DNA of 64,000 bases from Apium graveolens (GCF_009905375.1 NC_133655.1:171181141-171245140); one strand, 5' to 3'; counted from the stretch's first letter, positions 33,201 through 47,353 are shown. The notes: generated by a model from the sequence alone, not told the origin. A program made the numbers and translations.

Positions 33201-33667
33201 TATATGTTTGCAGGTGCTCAGAGTATTAAAGAAACAGATGCTGATAACAATCTGTTGAATCTCAAGAAAACTCCAATGTACCAAGGGCTATTAATTTCCC
33301 TACAAGTCTAAATACTGATACTTTCTTGCAGTCCATACATTCACCTATTTCACCATATGAGACAATCCATGTTTTTGTTGAAAAATAGTCCATTTACTCT
33401 ACTTTACCATCACCTGAGAAAATCCATGTTGTTGCTGAAGATGTAGTAGCACAACAGTCCATTCATAAAGTTTCATCCATTTCAGAATCACCAAAGCATG
33501 TTACATGAACTAAGGTTCTAGAAGGTAATCTCGAAGCTCCAATTCATTTATCTACAATACTTGAAGATGTGGAGTTCACTGCTGAAGGTGTGGAAACTTC
33601 TGAAGCTACTGGATCATATATTGCCACAATTTCTAATTCGATTCTACATGCTGAAGCTGGTGATGAA
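33201..33667 (+). pseudogene. ORF4 of Copia A, N-terminal part
   Basis: This is the first segment of the long accessory ORF, homologous to 50529-50080 of Copia B. It is rich in Ser, Thr, Glu and Ile (SIHKVSSISESPKH; LEAPIHLSTILEDVEF; TAEGVETSEATGSY). Several stops and a frameshift near 33290 show decay. The frame HAEAGDE is cut at codon level by the LARD-like element and continues after it at 47354 (VQQLVQNPVAIEESNDGEE). No start codon is evident; the frame may begin at a splice acceptor. Confidence 0.65.
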
Positions 33668-36600
33668 TGTAACATCCAGGAAATATCGTATAATTATATA
33701 TATCAATATATGATAATTATGTGAATATTATATGAATTTTTGGTGAATTATCTGATGTTTGATAATAATATTTGGATGTTTGTATGTAATAAAATGTGAG
33801 TATGTTAATTTTAATATGTCCAGAATAAAATATAGGTAATTAAGGTATTTTTCTGATAATTTTTAGAATGTTAGATGATTTTATAATAATTTATGAATTA
33901 TTAATTATTTCTGAATAATTACAAAAATTATTTTATAAAGCCGGGAATCGTCCGACTTCAACCGTTTTTACGTTTTTACAACCCGAAACTCTTCCGAAAA
34001 CTCCTTTCTAACCTAATCTGGTAATTCCGGACATTTTCCGTGTTTTGACTTTTTTGATCCGGATTACGGTTTAACCAGTGCGCGGCCCGACGCCAAATTT
34101 TTCGATACGACAATCATTACGGTAAATCAATGAAACCCGTATTTTCAAAAGACGGGATATTATTACATTATATTCTTATAAAGTATTTTATAAAAGCCCG
34201 GTTGGGATAATTATCCAAAACTAATATCAAATTGGATCGTTATTGCAGTTACTTAGCAGCTAAGCAACTAATTTAACGATCCAAAACGATCCAGAATGAA
34301 CCAATATTCCGTAAATACAAATAGCATATTTCTTATTTTATTTTATTCGTTTATTCATTTACAACCAGTAAAAATACTGTAAATACAGAGAAAAACCTAG
34401 AAAATCAATACGTTCTTGAGAATCAAACACACGAACGAAGGCGTTATCGAACTCTGATTCGGGCGTGCAGCATACCAAAACGAAGCTCTCGAAATCTTCT
34501 TTCTGAATCAATCATCAGTTTTTGCCCAAAAATCATGGTAATTTTCTTATTTATTTAATTATATTCGAATTATTTGATAATTAAAATATGAAATTTTGTT
34601 CTTGATGCTGTTGATGTGATTTGATGCTTCCATAGTGTAGATAATCTTTTTCTGGTCAATTTGGTATATTATACTTCAAAAATAGAGCTCAGTATCATGT
34701 AGAAATTAAGGTTTGATTCTCTGAAAATTCTTTGAATATGTGTTCTTGGTGTTCTTGAAGAGTTCAGTAAATCAAACCCAAATTTGAGGGTGATGCCGAC
34801 TTCAGAATTAAAAGTATGAGTAACCAAAATGTTCAGATTTTCATGCTCTTCCCGTTTGTGCCATCAAATCATTCAAACGATTAGCAATTTGTCAATTTGT
34901 AATTTTAGGGTTTATATCGAAATTTGGGGGTTTTTAATCTATGCATCGTTTGATAGTTTTGATGCTTAAAGGAGCTTCATTATTGAATTTACAGTTGATT
35001 GGTATATCGAATTAGTTATTATAACCCCTGGAAATTGTTAGTCGAGTTCAAGGGTTTTCCCAAATTTTGAATTGATTTTTCGAGTTTTATGTTAATTGTT
35101 GGATGAATATGATTGTATGGACTGATTGTAGGTTTGATAAGCTTCAATTTCGTGTATATAACGTTAAGCTTGGTTTCAGTTTTGTGCAAATCGGAAAATG
35201 GCCGCAGTTGGTCGGATTTTTGCTCGGTTTTTAACCAGAGCCAACGATTGAATCGTTGTTTTCAGATATTGTTATTGATTTCTAGGTGCTGGGATGATTT
35301 CGATCATTTTGAAATAAAAAACGATCGAAATGACTGATTTTTGGTGCTGCGCGAAGCCGGCCGGAGGTCTGCGGTGGTTGCCGGATTCTGGAATTTTCCA
35401 GAATTCCGGTGGCCCTGTTCTTAGATTACCGGTCATCTTCTTCGTGTGTGCCGCCATTCGATCTTCCTGGACTGACTTCTATTTCCTAAAATATGTTTCT
35501 GCAAAATTTTCATTTAAAAATAATTTAAAAATCATTTCTAAATTCTATAATTCATTATTTATTTCAGAAAATCATTTTTAATTCTAAAATAAATTTTAAT
35601 TATTTAATTATTTAATTTTATTTGATAATTAATTATTTAATTAATCAATTAATTTATATATTAATTGATTAATTAATTTAATTATTTATTAATTAATTTA
35701 ATTAATTATTTAATTGGATTTAATTATTTAAAATTAATTGAAAAATTCCGAAAAATAATTTCGAGCTTTAAAATATTATTTTAAATTATTTTCAAGGCTC
35801 GATAATTATTATAAAATCATTTTAAAATCATATTTAAGTATTCGAATCCTATTATTTAATTATTAAATGATTCGGAGACCGTTTTAATTCTGAAAAATGT
35901 TCAAAAATTCATAATAAATCAATCGTTCGTCCGTTTAATACGAAACGAACGCCTCTAGACTCAGAAAAATATTTTGCTTTTATTAAAAATATTTTCGAGA
36001 CCTAAATTCCTTTGTATCTAAAGGACGTTTGTTTTAGGGATCATTCCGAGTCGATAATCGTTCGATAAAATATTCTTTTTAACCCGATTTCAATTCTAAA
36101 TGTATTAAGACCTATCTTTTGTCGATTCAACTTATATGCTACATGAATTACGTGATTATGTGTTATATGATTACATGCCCTATGTGTACGTATTATGTGA
36201 ATAATGAGCCAGCGTGTCTTTTAAACGTTATCTGCATGAGAGGATCCTTATCGGTTATTATCGGGCGGGTAGACAATAGGTATAAATGTATAGACTAGAC
36301 AATTATATATTGTCAGTTCATTAAATAGTATTATTTATGATAGATGCACATACTGCGAGACGTTCAAAGCCAGATAGAGATTGTAGAAGTAAAGCCTGAT
36401 TGCGTGTAGTAATGAAACGAGTGGATTCAGAGTAAAGATAAACCTAAGAAGGTAGGTGATAAGAAAAGTCAAGTAGCATGTCAGGGGGAAAACAGATGTG
36501 ACATGACTGAGTGATATGGCAGCTAGTTAAAGATCGGAGTATTATCAATTGAGGCAAGTATTCTTGATTTCTTTTAAATACTACAAGTATTCTTGAAGTT

Positions 36601-37887
36601 TCTTTTAAATTACTGCAATTATTTCTTCGATCCTATTCTAAGTTCAGAATAGTTAAATGTTTTACATTTCGCTGCAATTACTCTGGTTATGCATGTTCAA
36701 TTATTCTTGTTCTGATAATTCGATTGCTCTCTTGAGCAAATACCCCTTTCTTTCGGGTTATTTGCGAACCCTGAATTGGGATGTTTTGAATTCAAAATGG
36801 TTTGACATCAAAACACTCTACGGGCTGGATAGTGATACTTTGGGGATTGAGTTTTATTTAATCCTGAAGACCGGGATGACTGGTGCCTCGAGATGGGCCG
36901 TAGTGCCTGGGGACCCGACTAGATCTATATATTGAGATATAGATCTGTATTATATTCTGACTGATTAGCAGAATAGATGCAAACTAGTGTCCAGTCTAAT
37001 TTATTGTTGATCGCCATTAATGGCATTCCTTCTTGAAATAAAATGTGATTATGGATTAAAGTTATTCTTTTTTAGCACTCAGTTTCGGGAAATTACAGTG
37101 TTTCTAAATAAATTCGAGGTTCAGATTGTTGCTGTAACATTAGTTGCTCAGTAATAATTAGAATCTTGAATGAATTGAGATCTTCTTAATTATTCAACCC
37201 GTCCTTATCAGGCTGGTTTAGCAGGCTAATTCCATGGAAACTTAGTCGATAATGATGGATACTTAATAGTTATGAATTTCTTGAACGTCGTTTTATGAAT
37301 AGTTATTGCATTCGTTGCTCAAGTATGATGTGTTACCAGAAAATATTTCGAAAACACGTGATCTCTGGAGCTCTTACAAAATGTCAGTATTTCCTATGTG
37401 ATTTATAGCAATGCAAATTAAATTGATTTTAAGATAATGAAGTATATCCTTCAAACGATTTCGTGTTTCGCTCTTCAAAATATTTTAGAGATTTTGTCCG
37501 GAAGTTTTTTTTTGATATTAATGTTTGAAACTCAAAATATATACTTGCTGGGCATTTTTGGCTCACTCTTGCTTTGTAAATTCTTATTTCTGCCAGAAAC
37601 AGATAAGGATAAAAAGTGAATAGCTTCGATAGAAAACAGAGGATAGAGAAATTTCCGCTGTGAGAGGTTGAAGGTGTTAGAAGAATTAGAAGAATGTGAC
37701 AAGAGCATTAGTTCAAAGGTATCTATACTTGTATTTTAGTTACTGTGAGTTGTAAAGGGTTAAATTCTTGTTTCATACCATAACCTGTAAACGATCTGGA
37801 TTCAAGGGGTTATTTATTTATTTCTTTATTTTATGTAATGATTGTTTAAGTAAAACAAAATCTTGACCCCGGATTTTGGGTGTTACA
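33668..37887 (+). repeat. 5' LTR of the LARD-like element
   Basis: It runs from TGTAACATCCAGG to TTTTGGGTGTTACA, 4220 bases, with perfect short inverted ends (TGTAACA). A candidate TATA box (TATAAAAG) lies at 34189-34196. A strongly AT-rich stretch at about 35580-35760 consists of TAATTAATTA-type sequence. The block at 36823-36997 is shared with the LTR at 52-3787. Frames such as 35113-35337 recur in the other LTR simply because the LTRs are duplicates. Confidence 0.93.
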
Positions 37888-40800
37888 GTTTGGCATCAGA
37901 GCTGCAGGTTATTGGTCACTGAAATAAGAATAAGTGAGAGTAAGATAGGAATGATAGGTCGTACAGGATAGGAAAGACCCTAGGCATATTCAGGATAAAT
38001 TGAGTTGAGTGCGAATTAAGGCTAGTAGATCTGAGATGGATTTGCTAAGATAGGATTGGTGAGTAAGTGTAAGGCGAATATCACAACATCATAGGTATAT
38101 TGAAACCTCGGATCATACAATAATGAGAAATCGACGGATCGACGGAGACTGGGTATGTTACCCTACTCTTCATGTGATTTTGAGGGAAATGCTGTTGATT
38201 TCGTGAGAATTTGTGTAAGAGAAGCTACGATTTAACTTAGGTATTAGGACGAGTTCCGCGTCAAAGGCAACAAGTTGATGGAAGCTGATGAAGAACCAAC
38301 GTTGCGCGTTTCGAAGGCACCACCGCTACGGGAAGATTCCTATCATTCATCAGGAGTTGCGCAAGGAATAATATCTACCTTACCAAGTATGGGTAAGATT
38401 AGCAAGAAGATGTGACCATATCTATAGACCGAACATCGAGTTGCATGCATGGTTGTAAGCATAACGTCAAGGACGATGACAAGAATGTCAAAGACAGTAC
38501 TAAGTGTCAGCGTTGCGGTGGAATTGCGAGTAAATGATTTACGACGGCGAATGAAGTTTTTGCGACTAATAAGTATGAGCGGAATCCGAGGAAATATGGA
38601 AGAGGTACCAAAGTAAAGAGACCTTTATATGGGCATTCTTTTAACTAGACATTTCATTGGTAAATCAGGAAAATAGCAAGTAACTTATATAGTAATGACG
38701 ACCAAATATTTGATTCTCAGAACTTCAAAATAAGATTTCGGAAAAGATTTCCTTAATCAACTTTCAGAAGATTTTTGGCATAAAATGAATTTTACGAATT
38801 GGTTGTCGAATTACTATTTATGTTCTTGTTATTACCAACAGAAAATGACCTAAAAAGATAATGAATTTAGACTCAATATTGTTAGTTCGGGGGAACCAAG
38901 TATTCACATTGGCAGGAAGAGAGGTTTAAAGTTTTCTGTGAAAAAAATAAAGGTAAGCGTTGTTAATAATATCAATAATTGAATCAACATATTATTTACC
39001 CAATTTATAAAGTTATTAAAAATTTAATGAAATTCGTGATTCGAATGGACGGAGGATGATTGAAGGAAATGGCAGAATCTTCTAGATGATTGGGGAAGAA
39101 TCGTATTTCTATCGATAAAATAGAGGCATTAAGTGATCAATGGGTATTTTACACGACGTAGATGAAATCTGAAGTCATGATTTTAACTTCGGAATGACGC
39201 GATTAAGATTAAATTATTGAAGCATTTGGTGTGAAGGCATTTCCAGGAAGCATTTCGAAGCGATGATGTGACTTGAATTGTGAACCTGTATCCGCACGAT
39301 CCTGAAGGCATACGTAAGTGAAGCGTAAAGGTGATCGGCATTGACATTCTTTCTTCTGATACGGTGGTATATGCTTTTCTTGATTTTTGAATACGTAGGA
39401 GCTTCTTCTGTTGATAAATTATATGAGGCGAAAATGAAAGAAAATTTCTTATATTCCTTCTGAATTATTTCTCTTCTCCAATTTCTTGATTCCTGATTGA
39501 GACAACAGTGTTGTGGTATGACGCTTTGTCAAAATGACGAAGAGTCGGGTGGGACGCCACCTAATCATGTGTTGTATGCCATATAGTATGAAAGACTGGA
39601 CATCTTGAGTACGAATATTGTTGTCTCATTCACATCTAAATCTTCAGTCATTCTTCTTCCTTCAATTGACTTACAGATTCTTCTAACTGTTTGTTGTAAT
39701 TGTTATTCCTTATCCTTCTTTTCATTCAAAATCCTATTCACACACTCTCCTCATGCGTAGAGTCTGTTCTCTGACGATTTCAAAAAAAATGAAATAGTAT
39801 GATACGTGGAATTATACAACGAACATAGATACGACTGCAAATCGATAAATGGTGGACATCTGCGAGCGAGGAAAAAATGGACGCACCGACAATTGTGGAC
39901 ATGACGAAGATATCAAGTCAGACAGTTATTCATGTTACGAAGATCTTATTAGTATGGTAGATTGTGTTAACGTAATACACTTCAAACCAGAGGATTTCGA
40001 CGCGAAACGAATGGTTAGCGAATCGTACATTAATTACGAAATGAGGAAGTGATGTTGTGTGCTCAAACGAAGCAAACGAGTAACGGGATGACGATCAAAG
40101 ATCAAAGAAATTCTGAATAATGACTCAGACATGCAATTACGACGTGAAACATCCCTTCATCGCTGGAAGATACTGGTTGTGAAGATTTAAGATGGAAGAA
40201 ATCTTAAATGTATTCAAACTTCGAACGTGTTCCTCAAGAAATTATGAAGTTCTCTAACTTGCGTAAATAAGTGATGGTGAATTCAATGCTTATACCCGGG
40301 TCAGTGATGAAAGCTTGATGCGGAAGCATAAGTAGAGATGAAGCAATGGTGATTCGACGGTGAAACCTTTTAAGAAATAACGACATAACGATTAAGATTC
40401 TACCAGATTGCGACGATAGTAAGGAAAACCGTGCATGGTTATTAAAAGATAAACGGATTAGTTAATAAAATTAAGTGCGTATCGTCGACAATAAATAAGT
40501 CAAAATACTCGCGAAATAAAATTTTGAAACACGGGATGAATTTTAAAGCTTATTGATAGAATTTGATAATATTCTGAAAGAGCTGGGAAGGGAATGTTGG
40601 TTTAAGACCTTAAGTCTCATTTCAAAAGATATATGTTATGCCAGTTAATCATACCTATACTAAACAGAAGGATATAGTTTGAGCTATGGTGGATGGATGA
40701 ATTTGGTTGATGGAGATGGGTGGATATAATTATAGATGATTTGGTATATTGATGGTGTCGGTTTGAGTCCGACTGGTAGTCGATGGTATAGGGGAGATGC

Positions 40801-43117
40801 TGCCCAATTTTCAGAAATTACTCTACATATAAGAATAAAGAAGTATATTCTCACTCCTAGCTATACTCCAAATGGTTGTGATTACGGTTCTTGAGAAAAA
40901 AAAATGTTATGATCGAACTGACTTTATGTAATTGGTCTTTGATTCTAGTTAGCTAGTCTTTACTCGGTTTAAGTTATCGGTTAAAAGAGTTAATTGATCA
41001 ACTTTACCAACTAATGGTTAGCTAAATGGAGATCGATACCAATTAGATTGAGTCAAGCTCTAACATGATTTTCAGATTCAAAATCAAAGCGGTTAGCAAG
41101 TTGAAGGAAGTTGAATACAAGAATTTCATTCAAAGAATGCGCGTAAGCCGGGAAGATTAAACAACAGTATCTGTGGCAAAGTATTAGAGAAGACCGATAC
41201 AATGAATCTCATATCGGAGTTCTCCATAATTAAAGTGAAGCCTTGAATATTCTAACAAATGATTTACCAAGGTTACCTCGTGAAATGAGGTAAAAAAATT
41301 CGTCGGCTACTGTACGAGTTGAGTTGGTGTCAAAAGCCCTGTATCGTACAACCCAGTGGGAATGAGATATTGAGTGAAGGAAAACTTCAGAAAAATGGAA
41401 TGAAAAGAATAATGAAATAAAGGGGTACTTCGCGCTACACATAAAAGTGATCATGGAGAAAAGAGAAGGGAGTTATGAAGTCACGCATCGATTATTAGAA
41501 ATTGCAAGTTTGAAGATTAAGTGAACATAATGTACCAGGAATAATTGGATAGTGTAATTGTATTTATTGATAACATCCTTGCCCATTTAAGAACTAAGGA
41601 AGAACCAAGTTGAACACCTGAAGATATGCATGCAAAGGGTGAGAGATTAGCAACTGTGTTCGAAGCTTCAAAGGTATGAACTTTGGTTATAATTAATTAT
41701 GAGCTACGAAAGTATGGTTAGTTACCAACCAAGTAAGATCTATTCAGAGAAAGATGGCTTAAGAAGAAAAGAAAGAGTGAATATCACTAAGATTGCAGGG
41801 GAATGGATAAAGGGATAGGAAAAGTTAGAAATTGAGAGCAGGTTTTGATCCTACTTCTGGAATATACTGATACTTATTTTGTTGTTAAATATCAAAGGTG
41901 GTATTAATATAGATGATTGGTGTTGACTTCGGTAGGGAATGTTGTTAGCATCAAAGTTCATATTGATATCTAATTTGATATGACAACAAAATTGGTATTA
42001 GTACCAGGAATTCGGTTTTGAATAAAGTTATGGTTCATTCTATTCCAAATTAATATTTCCTTTCAAATAGTAAAAGAGTTCGCTCGATGAATATACTACA
42101 AAATGGTGAGTTAAATACAATTGTCAAGATCTTCCTTTAATTTTTAATTTTTAATAGATTTAGAACATTTCGAAGTATCAGACGCCATGAGCTCAGTATA
42201 TTGGGCGCACAAGGATGAGAAATTCAAGAGATCAGCTAAAGGTTCTCGAATACGATTAAAAACGATTATAGGCCAGACTAACCAATCAGAAGGAGACGCG
42301 AGAAGTAAAGTAGAACATTCAGGAAAATGGAAGGAGCATAATCTCAAATTATTAAAATTAGAAAGAAAATTAGACTGGTATAAATCAAGTTAGTCCATCA
42401 AGATAAGGAGATAGATAGAACAGTTACGAATGAGTTGACCCTGTTGTTACAGGCATAACGAGTTCATAAGATGTTTAAATGTATATGGCTAAGAAAGGTA
42501 ATTTAGCTCCCTAATTATAAAATGAAGGCTGATTTGAGTTACAAGAACGACAGAAAGTAAATACGCCCCGGTCTCAGTGCATCATTTACAAATGAAGAAG
42601 AAGATTATAGGAACGGTTAAAAAGCCTCCAATGCGATGGGAAGCGATTACCAATTAGGTTATTTGAACGAAGAAATATAGGAGGATGAGGTTCAACATTG
42701 AGTAGTAGTTGGAAATGCACATAAGCACGAAATACTAAAATTAGAAAGAAAAAGTGAATTAAGATGTGATATGTTGGTCCCTCCTATATAGTAAATCGAC
42801 AGGATAAATAGAGGTGAGTTGGCTTCATTGCTACCCGTATAGCGAATCCATAGGGCGTTTATATGTATATATCCAGAGGAAGTAAGTTAGCTCCATATAT
42901 ATAGGAGATGGAGAGTTGAATTGAGTTATGCAAGCAACAAATAGAATAGGATGTTAACGAGAGACTATTAAAAAAAGATTGATATTATACGTTAAAGTTA
43001 TGAAAAATTATGATGTTGAGAGATTAACCTGAGGAAATGAAAGTTATATACTTGAAGAATATTAGTATTATTCCTTAGCGTGATTCTGATGACAGAATCC
43101 TTTTAAGGGGGGAAGGA
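37888..43117 (+). pseudogene. Decayed interior of the LARD-like element (Tekay gag-pol remnants)
   Basis: A primer site TGGCATCAGAGC (37891-37902) opens the interior and a polypurine tract AAGGGGGGAAGGA (43105-43117) closes it. Between them no frame exceeds about 75 codons. Remnants readable by eye are TKCQRCGG (about 38500-38523), a possible gag knuckle; NDLPRLPREM (about 41256-41285), resembling the DLPGLPP segment before RT; SKALYRTT (about 41327-41350), resembling the start of RT; and VIVFIDNIL with LRTKEE (about 41553-41605), the RT catalytic box with its second Asp changed to Asn, followed by ATVFEASK. Distances between these are shorter than in intact pol, so deletions occurred as well. 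Confidence 0.7.
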
Positions 43118-46100
43118 TGTAACATCCGGGAAATATCGTATAATTATATATATCAATATATGATTATTATGTGAATATTATATTAATTTTTGGTGAATTA
43201 TCTGATGTTTGATAATAATATTTGGATGTTTGTATGTAATAAAACGTGAGTATGTTAATTTTAATATGTCCAGAATAAAATATAGGTAATTAAGGTATTT
43301 TTATGGTAATTTTTGGAATGTTAGATGATTTTATAATAATTTATGAATTATTAATTATTTCTGAATAATTACAAAAATTATTTTATAAAGTCGGTAATCG
43401 TCCGACTTCAACCGTTTTTACAACCCGAAACTCTTCCGAAAACTCCTTCCTAACCTAATCTGGTAATTCCGGACAATTTCCGTGTTTTGACTTTTTCGAT
43501 CCGGATTACGGTTTGACCAGTGCGCGGCCCGGCGCCAAATTTTTCGATACGACAATCATTACGGTAAATCAATGAAACCCGTATTTTCAAAAGACGGGAT
43601 ATTATTACATTATATTCATATAAAGTATTTTATAAAAGCCCGGTTGCGATAATTATCCAAAACTGATATCAAATTGGATCGTTATTGCAGTTACTTAGCG
43701 GCTAAGCAACTAATTTAACGATCCAAAACGATCCAGAACGAACCAATATTCCGTAAATACAAATAGCATATTTCTTATTTTATTTTATTCGTTTATTCAT
43801 TTACAACCAGTAAAAATACTGTAAATATAGAGAAAAACCTAGAAAACCAATACGTTCTCGAGAATCAAACACACGAACGAAGGCGTTATCGAACTCCGAT
43901 TCGGGCGTGCAGCATACCAAAACGAAGCTCTCGAAATCTTCAATCTGAATCAATCATCAGTTTTTGCCCAAAAATCATGGTAATTTTCTTATTTATTTAA
44001 TTATATTCGAATTATTTGATAATTAAAATATGAAAATTTGTTCTTGATGCTGTTGATGTGATTTGATGCTTCCATAGTGTAGATAATATTTTTCTGGTCA
44101 ATTTGGTATATTATACTTCAAAAATAGAGCTCAGTATCATGTAGAAATTAAGGTTTGATTCTCTGAAAATTCTTTGAATATGTGTTCTTGGTGTTCTTGA
44201 AGAGTTCAGTAAATCAAACCCAAATTTGAGGGTGATGCCGACTTCAGAATTCAAAGTATGAGTAACCAAAATGTTCAGAGTTTCATGCTCTTCTTGTTTA
44301 TGCCATCAAATCATTCAAACGATTAGCAATTTGTCAATTCGTAATTTTAGGGTTTATATCGAAATTTGGGGGTTTTTAATCTATGCATCGTTTGATGGTT
44401 TTGATGCTTAAAGGAGCTTCATTATTGAATTTACAGTTGATTGGTATATCGAATTAGTTATTATAACCCCTGGAAATTGTTAGTCAAGTTCAAGGGTTTT
44501 CCCGAATTTTGAATTGATTTTTCGAGTTTTATGTTAATTGTTGGATGAATATGATTGTATGGACTGATTGTAGGTTTGATAAGCTTCAATTTCGTGTATA
44601 TAACGTTAAGCTTGGTTTCAGTTTTGTGCAAATCGGAAAATGGTCGCAGTTGGTCGGAATTTTGCTCGGTTTTTAACCGGAGCCAACGATTGAATCGTTG
44701 TTTTCAGATATTGTTATTGATTTCTAGGTGCTGGTATGATTTCGATCATTTTGGAATAAAAAACGATCGAAATGACTGATTTTTGGTGCTGCGCGAAGCC
44801 GGCTGGAGGTCCGGCGGTGGTTGCCGGATTCTGGAATTTTCCAGAATTCCGGTGGCCCTGTTCTTGGATTACCGGTCATCTTCTTCGTGTGTGCCGCCAT
44901 TCGATCTTCCTGGACTGACTTCTATTTCCTAAAATATGTTTCTGCAAAATTTTCATTTAAAAATAATTTAAAAATAATTTCTAAATTCTATAATTCATTA
45001 TTTATTTCAGAAAATCATTTTTAATTCTAAAATAAATTTTAATTATTTAATTAATTAATTTTAGTTGATAATTAATTATTTAATTAATCAATTAATTTAA
45101 ATATTAATTGATTAATTTAATTAGTTATTAATTAATTTTAATTGATTATTTAATTGGATTTAATTATTTAAAATTAATTTAAAAATTCCGAAAAATAATT
45201 TCGAGCTTTAAAATATTATTTTAAATTATTTTCAAGGCTCGATAATTATTATAAAATCATTTTAAAATCATATTTAGGTATTCGAACCCTATTATTTAAT
45301 TATTAAATGATTCGGAGACCGTTTTAATTCTGAAAAATGTTCAAAAATTCATAATAAATCAACCGTTCATCCGTTTAATACGAAACGAACGCATCTAGAC
45401 TCAGAAAAATATTTTGCTTTTATTAAAAATATTTTTGAGACCTAAATTCCTTTGTATCTAAAGGACGTTTGTTTTAGGGATCATTCCGAGTCGATAATCG
45501 TTCGATAAAATATTCTTTTTAACCCGAATTCAATTCTAAATGTATTAAGACCTATCTTTTTTCGATTCAACTTATATGCTACATGAATTACGTGATTATG
45601 TGTTATATGATTACATGCCCTATGTGTACGTATTATGTGAATAATGAGTCAGCGTGTCTTTTAAACATTATATGCATGAGATGATCCTTATCGGTTATTA
45701 TCGAGCGGGTAGACAATAGGTATAAATGTATAGACTAGACAATTATATATTGTCAGTTCATTAAATAGTATTATTTATGATAGATGCACATACTGCGAAA
45801 TGTTCGAAGCCAGATAGAGATTGTAGAAGTAAAGCCTGATTGCGTGTAGTAATGAAACGAGTGGATTCAGAGTAAAGATAAACCTAAGAAGGTAGGTGAT
45901 AAGAAGAAAAGTCAAATAGCATGTCAGGGGAAATACAGATGCGACATGACTGAGTGATATGGCAGCTAGTTAAAGATCGAAGGATTATCAATTAAGGCAA
46001 GTATTCTTGATTTCTTTTAAATACTACAAGTATTCTTGAAGTTTCTTTTAAATTACTGCAATTATTTCTTCGATCCTATTCTAAGTTCAGAATAGTTAAA

Positions 46101-47348
46101 TGTTTTACATTTCGCTGTAATTACTCTGGTTATGCATGTTCAATTATTCTTGTTCTGATAATTCGATTGCTCTCTTGAGCAAATACCCCTTTCTTTCGGG
46201 TTATTTGCGAACCCTGAATTGGGATGTTTTGAATTCAAAATGTTTTAAATTCAAAATGGTTTGACATCAAAACACTCTACGGGCTGGATAATGATACTTT
46301 GGGGATTGAGTTTTACTTAATCCCGAGGACTGGGATGACTGGTGCCTCGAGATGGGCCGTAGTGCCTGGGGACCCGACTAGATCTATATATTGAGATATA
46401 GATCTGCATTATATTCTGACTGATTAGCAGAATATAGATGCAAACTAGTGTCCAGTCTAATTTATTGTTGATCGCCATTAATGGAATTCCTTCTTGAAAT
46501 AAAATGTGATTATGGATTAAAGTTATTCTTTCTTAGCACTCAGTTTCGGGAAATTACAGTGTTTCTAAATAAATTCGAGGTTCAGATTGTTGTTGTAGCA
46601 TTAGTTGCTCAGTAATAATTAGAATCTTGAATGAATTGAGATCTCTTTAATTATTCAACCCGTCCTTATCAGGCTGGTTTAGCAGGCTAAGTCCATGGAA
46701 ACTTAGTCGATAATGATGGATACTGAATAGTTAGGAATTTCTTGAACGTCATTTTATGAATAGTTATTGCATTCGTTGCTCAAGTATGATGTGTTATCAG
46801 AAAATATTTCAAAAACACGTGATCTCTGGAGCTCTTACAAAATGTCAGTATTTCCTATGTGATTTATAGCAATGCAAATCAAATTGATTTTAAGATAATG
46901 AAGTATATCCTTCAAACGATTTCGTGTTTCGCTCTTCAAAATATTTCAGAGATTTTGTCCGGAAGTTGTTTTTTGATATTAATGTTTAAAACTCAAAATA
47001 TATACTTGCTGGGCATTTTTGGCTAACTCTTGCTTTGTAAATTCTTATTTCTGCCAGAAACAGATAAGGATAAAAAGTGAATATCTTCGATAGAAAACAG
47101 AGGATAGAGAAATTTCCACTGCGAGAGGTTGAAGGTGTTAGAAGAATTAGAAGAATGTGACAAGAGCATTAGTTCAAAGGTATCTATACTTGTATTTTAG
47201 TTACTGTGAGTTGTAAAGGGTTAAATTCTTGTTTCATACCATAACCTGTAAACGATCCGGATTCAAGGGGTTATTTATTTATTTCTTTATTTTATGTAAT
47301 GATTGTTTAAGTGACACCAAATCTTGACCCCAGATTTGGGGTGTTACA
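43118..47348 (+). repeat. 3' LTR of the LARD-like element
   Basis: It runs from TGTAACATCCGGG to TTTGGGGTGTTACA, 4231 bases, matching 33668-37887 with scattered substitutions and a few short indels (for example a 16-base duplication of TTTTGAATTCAAAATG-like sequence near 46230). The target duplication ATGAA and Copia A ORF4 follow directly. Confidence 0.93.
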
Positions 47349-47353
47349 ATGAA

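Larger units (their letters stand above)
33668..47348 (+). mobile_element. LARD-like degenerate Tekay Ty3/gypsy element with 4.2-kb LTRs
   Basis: The element is 13.7 kb: LTR 33668-37887, interior 37888-43117, LTR 43118-47348. It is flanked by a perfect ATGAA duplication (33663-33667 and 47349-47353), and Copia A ORF4 reads continuously across it. A methionine-type primer site and a polypurine tract are present. The interior has no long frame, yet faint remnants of zinc knuckle and RT show descent from a coding Tekay-like element. The LTRs are very similar: I counted about eight differences in the first 210 aligned bases. Confidence 0.93.

Noticed and set aside
35113..35581. Open frames (MYGLIVG... 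and the next one) repeated at 44555-45024
   Set aside because: The two occurrences are the same place in the two LTRs of one element, so repetition is no evidence of coding.
39849..40052. 67-codon frame in the LARD-like interior with several Cys and His
   Set aside because: It shows no recognisable knuckle spacing and is isolated in decayed sequence; chance length.
42187..42393. 68-codon Lys/Arg-rich frame in the LARD-like interior
   Set aside because: Composition follows the purine-rich strand and no Tekay integrase or chromodomain motif can be read in it.
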